This document shows, one piece after another, positions 5,850 to 11,348 of a stretch of 11,348 bases of DNA. This DNA comes from Jimgerdemannia flammicorona. Its lineage: Eukaryota; Mucoromycota; Endogonomycetes; Endogonales; Endogonaceae. Under the pieces are notes generated by a model that had not been told where the DNA came from, made no database searches, and saw only the letters and a program-made list of their open reading frames with translations. The stretch covers positions 1-11,348 of the forward strand of contig RBNI01006419.1 in the NCBI GenBank assembly GCA_003990745.1. The letters are read 5' to 3'. The position numbers and the translations under genes were made by a program. Numbering within the stretch: the stretch's first letter is position 1; each line of letters opens with the position of its first letter.

Positions 5850-8391
5850 CATAGCCATCCTTCGACCACCTTCTTCAGTTTCTGTACCACCCATCCTGGA
5901 AAGTCCAGGTGGTACCCCAAGTACCACAGCTTCAGTAACCAATATACATTCAAGACTACAATTCTCTCAACCAGAGAAAAGCCTCTCTCAGACCAGCCCA
6001 CCAAGGCATTCTCCCACTTTTGTATCAATCCACACCACCACTCTTTTGGTAGAACTGTCCCATATACTGAGAACCAGATACCCAAATATCGAACTGCCTC
6101 CCCAGGGCCAACTAAATGTCCAAAATGTCCATGCACCCCAAGCCAGCTCCAAGCTCCATGGTCTCACACTTGCCCCAGTTCAGCTTCGCCCCCACCAGCA
6201 TCTCATACTGTCCTACTCCTTCCTGCAAGCTCGCCACATCCTCCACACTGCCTAACCCTACCACCATGTCATCTGCAAAGGCCCCCAGCTTCCTGACCAC
6301 CTCCCCCATCTTCAATCCAGTAAGCCTCCCCTTCAGCCATGCCAACAAGGGCTCCAAAGATAAAATATAAAACAGGGGTGAAAGAGGATCCCCCTGTGGC
6401 ACACCTCACCCTAAGAGAAACTCTGGGCCACTCCACCCATTCATCAATACTGCAGCCCGGCAACCTCATACCAGACCCATCAGCTTTTGAGCCTCCCCCA
6501 TGCCAAACCTGGCCTTCCATAGAACCACCTCTAAGTAATTCTACCTCACCCTGTCGTATGCCTTTTCTTGGTCCAAGAACACCATTCTTCCATCCACTTG
6601 CCAGCTTCTACAACCCTTCAAAACATTTTGCACCCAGGCTGTGCTGTCTTGAATCTGTCTCCCCTTTACAAACCCTCACTGTTCATCACCCACCAATTAG
6701 CCGATCCATTGTTGCATTCTCCCTGCCAGAATCTTGGAGACCAACTTCCTATCCATATTCAGTAACATGATGGGCCTCTAGTTCCACCACACATGTCTGT
6801 CCCCTTTCTCCTTATAGAGCAGAGAGACTAGCCCTAAGGAGCCATTGCCAATTCAGCAGCCTTCCCCCAGCATAAAGTTTGCCATTTCTATGAGCCATGC
6901 CCTAAACTCAATTTGAAACTCCTTCCAGAACTCCTATGGCAGTCTGTCCTCCCCTGGTGATGAACCTGCCTGCACTTTCCTCAGAACCTCCAACATCTCT
7001 TCAAGGGTCACCCTACCCATTACTGCCCCACCAATTGCAGGCTCTACCACCACTGGCCAGCTGCCAACCAAATTGTTATTATCCTCCAGTACTGCCTCTC
7101 CCTCCGCCAGTCCTCCATCATCCTGCCAAAGGGTGTACCATCGGCCAGAAATCTCTCCAAGCATATCTGTGATCTCAGTCACCTCTGTTCCATCCTCTTG
7201 CAACACTGAAGCCCAGCTGTGCTGCACTCTCCTGGCCTTCAAGATTCTGGATAAGTATTTGGTGGATCACTCTCCTTCTTCCAACCACTTTGCTCACAAT
7301 CTTGCCAGCAACCCATCCACCACCCTATCTTCTGCAGCCTTCAAATCCGACTGCAACTCAGCCACCTCCTTGATCAACAGGGAGCATCATTCCCCTGAGG
7401 AGTTCTCTCCCTCCAGAAGTCTCAGCCGCCAGCAAAGCCTCTGCTCTACTCTCCTTTCTCTATCCTTCTGCTTCCTTCCAGCTACCTCTCCTATATCACA
7501 CCAATATGCACCTGCCAGATGTTTAAATTTCCCCCACCACTGTGCTATTGACTGGCCAATGTTCTTCCACTATGCCACTTCCTGTCTTGTGATTTTAACA
7601 AACTGGTCCTGCTCCACCTATCTCTTGAGTAGTGCCACATTAAGTCACCATCTGCCTCCACTGCCACTGGCCACCTGGAATCTCCCACTTGCCTCTACAC
7701 CCCAGTGATCCAACCAGGGACACCACCATACCTCAGTTGAATCCAAAACATTGCCCCAGTGTTCTGCTACCAGAATCCAGTCAATCCTAGTGCCAACCAA
7801 ATCCTCACCGACTGGATACCACCTAGTAAATAGTCCTGACTTCTCACCTTGATGTTGTCAGACTCCATCAACCAATCCCATCTCCTTCTCAACCTGAAGC
7901 CATTGTGAGAGCCCTGTGGAAACTGCCACACCACCTCCACCATCAGACCTATCTAGTGTCCTGTCATGCACCATATTGAAGTCCCCTCCTAGAATGTCCA
8001 GCCCAATCTCATCTCAGTCTCCCCAATCCAGCCAACCTTCCACCCATTGGTTTCACTCTCTGCTAACTGCTGGCAGATATGCAGAGCCAACCACTAGTCC
8101 ATTGCCAGCTCTTCCTTTCAATCTCTCCCAGACCAATCGATCACCATATACCTCAACCTCCTTCAGCTCTCCTTTCCCCAAGCCAACCAAGATGCCCACC
8201 TGCTCATTCCACCCTGTGCTACCAAACCATTCCTTACTCCACTCCTCATAATCTTGCTCTCCATAGGCCCAAACATCCTGCAGAAATACCACATCATACC
8301 TCCTGATCTTCAGCCACCAAAATAGATGCCTTTGCTTCACTCTATTACACAAACCATTGACATTTAGCGATAATATACGTAGACTGTTCAT
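5850..8391 (-). pseudogene. LINE ORF2: endonuclease-reverse transcriptase, inactivated and 3'-truncated
   Basis: From ATG 8391 the frame opens with SLNVNGL, an endonuclease hallmark, then LQDVW (family LQE; the catalytic Glu is Asp at 8275-8277), GGDFN (about 7975-7989), RIDWI (about 7785) and WLDHW (about 7710, the SDH site). RT follows: RPIMLLN, GFVKGRQIQDS, FLDQEKAYDRV (block A, near 6565), GVPQGDPLSPLF (block B), FADD (6268-6279, catalytic Asp pair intact), LNWGKCE (block D) and YLGIWFS (block E). I count 17 in-frame stops between 8391 and 6402 (11 TGA, 5 TAG, 1 TAA); several TGA sit at family Arg positions. A one-base frameshift lies at about 6112-6136, after which coding continues in another frame to EGWL at 5850, where LTR-B cuts in. 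The C-terminal zinc-binding part is absent on this side. About 847 codons remain of an expected 1,100-1,300. Confidence 0.9.
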
Positions 8392-8446
8392 TATTATAAA
8401 TAAAAATGTTTAAAGTTCAACTGGAATTGCCACCACCTTTTCAGCC
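8392..8446 (-). other. ORF1-ORF2 spacer of the LINE
   Basis: 55 bases separate the ORF1 TAG (8447-8449) from the ORF2 ATG (8389-8391). The half next to ORF2 is AT-rich and ends AATAATGAAC. Translation of LINE ORF2 in other systems relies on reinitiation or unconventional initiation across such gaps; nothing here identifies the mechanism. Confidence 0.6.
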
Positions 8447-10255
8447 CTACCACAGATAATTGCCTTTCATTCCTTGCAGATAGCCCTCCAGATATGGGCT
8501 CCATTCACACCACTGCAGAAGGCATCCACTCACTCTGATGCCACCTTCCCTGATGTCAGCCATATGGTCCTCATCTATCTTATATCCTTTATCATCCAGA
8601 AGCGCTGCCACCATTACTATCACCAACTTTGGCCCCTGCAATACCACATTGAGGAACCCTTCCCAGGCCTCCTGCGATCCATTAAATACATTCACTTCCT
8701 TGATATCCTCCTCCACAAGTTCCTCAAGCACTGCCTGATACCAGTTATCTGCTGTCATCACCATGGGCCCAGGGGTGGCTGGCCTCAGGGTCCTACTCAG
8801 CTCCTGCAGCATCACTCTATCCACTGACACATCAGAAGCCATATCCACCAGATCATCCTCCTCAGTGCCCTTCTCCAGCTGAACCACTTCACCTGCCTCT
8901 GGGTATTCCCAATGAATATTTGCTGCTCCTGCCATATGAACATCCTCCAACTGGGTCTCTGGTACCACCTCAATGACCTCCTCAAAGCCCCCAGCATTTG
9001 CCTCCTTCTTGTCAGCCCACTTCCCCTTAACTGGTGCATGAGTGGAGTTCTCCACACCCCCTAGTTGTGAAAAGGATACCTCCACCATCTCCACCTCTTC
9101 CATCTGACTTTTGGCCATCTCTGCTCTTTCCTCTTCCTCTCTTTTTGAGCCCTGGAGGACAGTCTGCAGGTGCTCCCAGTTTGCCCTTCACCACCTCTTC
9201 CTCCTTCCATCTGTCGGAATCCAGATCCAGTCCTTGGCAAACTCCTCCCATTTCCTCTTCTGTAATTTCTTCGCAGCCTCTCTCTCCTCTAGGGCGATTA
9301 GCAATTCCTCCTCCTCCTGTTCAGAACCCTTCCTTCTCCACACTTTGTACTCCTGCCCTCCAATATGAACTACTTCTGACCAGTCCCTCCCTTGCCCCGT
9401 GGCCTCCTTGCCTTCCAGCCTCACCATTACCTCGCAGTTGCCATTCCTCAGCTTGGTCCCCTCCCAGAACATGAACCCAAAGTCAACCATCTCGCCAAAA
9501 GCCCCCAGAGCCTCTGCCACCATTCCTTTGGTCTCCTGTCTCCCCAATGTTAGCAGCCCTTCAATCACCAGTTGTACTGCCTGCGGGTCTCACCTCAGGC
9601 ACCTCGCCATGCCAACCTTGATGCTCTTGATGACCAGCCCTTTCTCCGAGGCCTTCACCATCTCTTCCTCCTTGACAAATCCTATCTCAACTGCCTCAGC
9701 CAATGGGATGAACTTCAGCGACTCTGCCCCTACAATCTCCTCTCCCACTAGCCATAAGACCTCCCTAGCAGACATCCCCAGCTCCAAAAAATTCGCTGAT
9801 ATAGCCCATGTTGACACCAACTTGTGGAAGAAGGGATGCACTACCAGTTCACCAGAGCTGGCTGCCATTGTTACCTTCTTCTTGTTCTCTGAAACTCCAG
9901 CAGTCATCCCAGCCACTGGTCCAGCCCCAGGAATACCAGTCCCAGCCACACCACTTCCGGACCCCTGGCCCCCAGCAGGCATCTAACCAGTCACCTGACC
10001 CATCATCTGGCTGGTCACCTAACTCCTACCCCTGTCAACACTACGTCCCCCCTGCCCTACCCCCATGGGCCTAGTAGCTGCCCTCCTGCCCCCCATTACC
10101 ATGTGCCAACTCTCAATGCCAGCCTGCCTCCCCTGACCACCTACTCCTCTTGCCCCTACACCAGCTCCAATGGTCACTGCAAAACTCTTGGGGAGACCCA
10201 GACCAGGTCTCCTTCTCTCCAAATACTCAGAGCTTGATGAACCCTGGGTTGCCAT
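8447..10255 (-). pseudogene. LINE ORF1 (Gag-like RNA-binding protein), inactivated
   Basis: One frame of 603 codons including the stop, with four internal stops: TAG 10019-10021, TAG 9983-9985, TGA 9590-9592 and TGA 9188-9190. The N-terminal 110 residues are Gly/Ser/Arg-rich and low in complexity. Residues about 120-280 look folded (HPFFHKLVSTW, FLELGMSAREV, then EALGAFGEMVDFGFMFWEG), reminiscent of the RRM-like core of LINE ORF1 proteins. A charged segment, EEEELLIALEEREAAKK, is a candidate coiled coil. The last 220 residues are acidic. I see no CCHC zinc knuckle. Assignment rests mainly on position before an endonuclease-RT ORF2 with a short spacer, plus this domain style. Known role of the family: binds the LINE RNA and forms the particle. 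The start is the first ATG (MATQGSSSS). Confidence 0.75.
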
Positions 10256-10441
10256 TTGACGAAAACTCCACTAAAACAGACAAAACTTGTTGTAAACTAT
10301 AGCTAGACTCCTGCCATACCTTGTACACCAGAATAGACAATGGGAAAACTTGAAAATGTATTGCTCGTCATGAAAAGATGTCCATGTGGCTTAGCTTGCT
10401 CTGAATGGTTCAAGTAAAAGGAGAGATAGAAAAAGAAGTAG
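10256..10441. other. LINE 5' leader and junction between two LINE fragments
   Basis: This A-rich stretch without coding sense on either strand separates ORF1 of the minus-strand LINE from the plus-strand LINE fragment. It must contain the 5' UTR of the first LINE and the junction with the second. Base composition switches across it from C-rich to G-rich on the plus strand. I cannot place the junction to the base; no clear target-site duplication is visible. Confidence 0.4.
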
Positions 10442-11335
10442 CTTACTAGAGGGTCCTCAGGAGATCTGTTCTCATTAGTAGGGTTGAATGGAAATCAGTG
10501 ACTGTGGTTTAAGGGCTTTTGGTGGGGAGTGGTAGATGGAGCACACCAAATTGGCCTATGCTGGCAAGGCAATGAGGGGGAGGTAATGTGGGGGCCTGAT
10601 ATGTGGTGATGGGATAGACTGCTTCTGGGGGGTGCTCTACTTACTATGTTTGATATTGGAGATAGAGTGGAGTGTCAGCAGGGTCTTGGCCAGGATCTTT
10701 GGCTGAGTGGCTAGCAGGTGGTAGGGATTGGCAAGGAGTAGAACTGGGCAGGTATCTGGTCTTGGAGTGCTGAGGTGTAGAGGTGGCTTCCTCCCAAGTT
10801 CTGGGTAGTATGGTGGCAGATACTGCAGAGGAATGTCATGTTGAATTTCCATACTGGGCATCTGGTGGATGGTGGCTGTTTTGATTGTGAGAAGTGTCAC
10901 AATATAGAGCAGATGGGGGGTCATGTGCAGATGCCAGAACATTGGTTGGGAGAGTGTGAGGTTTTGGGGGACTTTTGGATAGAAATAGGGAATAGACTGA
11001 GTATAGAGCATAGGCCGGCAGGGGAGGGGGACTGCTGGGAGAACTTGAGATCTCGGCTAGTAGGTGGGGTGGGTGATAGTTGGCTCACTGTAGGGTGGGT
11101 GTTAGTAGTGTGGGTGGGACTGGCAGGACATTGGCTTTTTGTATTTAAGGAGAGGCAGCAGTTGGGGATGCAAAAGAAGATATTAAGGTGGGAGGAGCTG
11201 TTGGGGGATCTGCTGACTGGATGGTGGGTGGGTTGGGGTCCTCAGGGGGGGCAGCATCATGGTTTGGTGGTAAGGATCTGTGAGCAGAGTGGTGGGAGGG
11301 TGGAGATTGTGTTAGACAAAGTGGTCTTTCATTAG
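10442..11335 (+). pseudogene. LINE ORF2 C-terminus with RT-associated zinc-binding domain, inactivated
   Basis: One frame of 298 codons to TAG 11333-11335, with stops at 10499 (TGA), 10607 (TGA), 10712, 10739 and 10778 (all TAG). Family landmarks in order: WDRLLLGG, LPPKFWVVWWQILQR, then a Cys/His cluster at about 10877-10970 (CFDCEKC, later EHWLGECEVLGDFW). This last part matches the zinc-binding pattern C-x2-C...H-x4-C with a trailing Trp that follows the RT of LINEs, though the gap between CxxC and His is longer than usual. A Trp-rich tail with FKERQQLG follows. No RNase H motif is visible. Before 10442 the frame is full of stops and loses sense. The role of this domain in the family is thought to be nucleic-acid binding during target-primed reverse transcription. 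Confidence 0.72.
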
Positions 11336-11348
11336 GAAGGGGTAGGGG
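10442..11348 (+). mobile_element. Second LINE fragment, plus strand, 3' part only
   Basis: This carries the C-terminal region of a LINE ORF2, in head-to-head orientation with the LINE at 5850-10255. It has the same G-rich sense strand; only two CpG were counted by hand in 10441-11340. The 5' end (RT, endonuclease, ORF1) is missing, as in the common 5'-truncated LINE insertions. The 3' UTR and tail lie beyond the window. The content (post-RT region) does not overlap what remains of the first LINE. Confidence 0.75.

Larger units (their letters stand above)
5850..10255 (-). mobile_element. Degenerate LINE, ORF1 and ORF2, 3' part cut off by LTR element
   Basis: Reading the minus strand: ORF1 (10255 down to 8447), a 55-base spacer, and ORF2 (from 8391) with an apurinic-type endonuclease and an RT. 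This is the layout of L1/Tad-type LINEs, both groups known in fungi. The 5' end lies somewhere in 10256-10441. The 3' end is missing because LTR-B interrupts ORF2 in the RT thumb region at 5850; the rest should lie beyond the left end of the LTR element. The sense strand is strikingly G-rich and C-poor. Five CpG were counted by hand in 6001-6600. Confidence 0.88.

Noticed and set aside
6339..9986. Long plus-strand open frames opposite the LINE (for example 7073-7708 and 9399-9986)
   Set aside because: They are Ser/Pro-rich by-products of the C-rich strand opposite LINE ORF1 and ORF2, which carry ordered family motifs.
495..11335. TGA read as Trp (alternative or mitochondrial genetic code)
   Set aside because: TGA falls mostly at Arg positions, TAG and TAA stops also occur, and frameshifts are present; decay explains it better.
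495..11348. Neurospora-type repeat-induced point mutation
   Set aside because: That process consumes CpA, but CpA is abundant here while CpG is scarce.

Overview
The window is a graveyard of retrotransposons with no host gene that I can support. The content points to a filamentous fungus, most likely a basidiomycete of the Agaricomycete type. The evidence is a Tf2/MarY1-like Ty3/Gypsy polyprotein ending in a GPY/F module and a chromodomain, and an endonuclease-bearing LINE, all with strong CpG loss as expected of methylated repeats. The exact species cannot be read from the sequence.

Layout. 1-about 390 is an LTR-like promoter region (LTR-A, left end outside the window) with duplicated bZIP-type motifs, a TATA box and AATAAA. 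495-3587 is a degenerate Gypsy pol in one constant frame (pre-RT, reverse transcriptase, RNase H, integrase, GPY/F, chromodomain) interrupted by nine stop codons; no gag and no protease lie upstream of it. 3588-5084 is an unusual 1.5-kb tract between pol and the 3' LTR. It holds an A20 run, a frameshifted unknown reading frame (3687-4053), a promoter-like stretch with its own TATA box, a second unknown reading frame of 275 residues (4246-5073, three internal stops), and a polypurine tract. 5085-5849 is a complete 3' LTR (LTR-B), bounded by TGTAATA and TATTACA. Its sequence does not match LTR-A.

LTR-B ends exactly inside the RT thumb region of a minus-strand LINE (5850-about 10255): ORF2 (apurinic-type endonuclease plus RT, 8391 down to 5850) and ORF1 (10255 down to 8447). 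The LTR element therefore jumped into an older LINE. From about 10442 to the window end, the plus strand carries the C-terminal, zinc-binding part of a LINE ORF2, head-to-head with the first LINE.

All coding remnants share one decay pattern: few CpG dinucleotides and many TGA stops where the family has Arg (CGA). The integrase catalytic Glu is also lost by a change that fits CpG deamination. Nothing here is likely to encode a working protein. The most novel item is the accessory coding tract between pol and the 3' LTR, which has its own promoter-like sequence. The same 12-base core GTATAAATACCC occurs in front of pol, in front of the accessory frame and in LTR-B.
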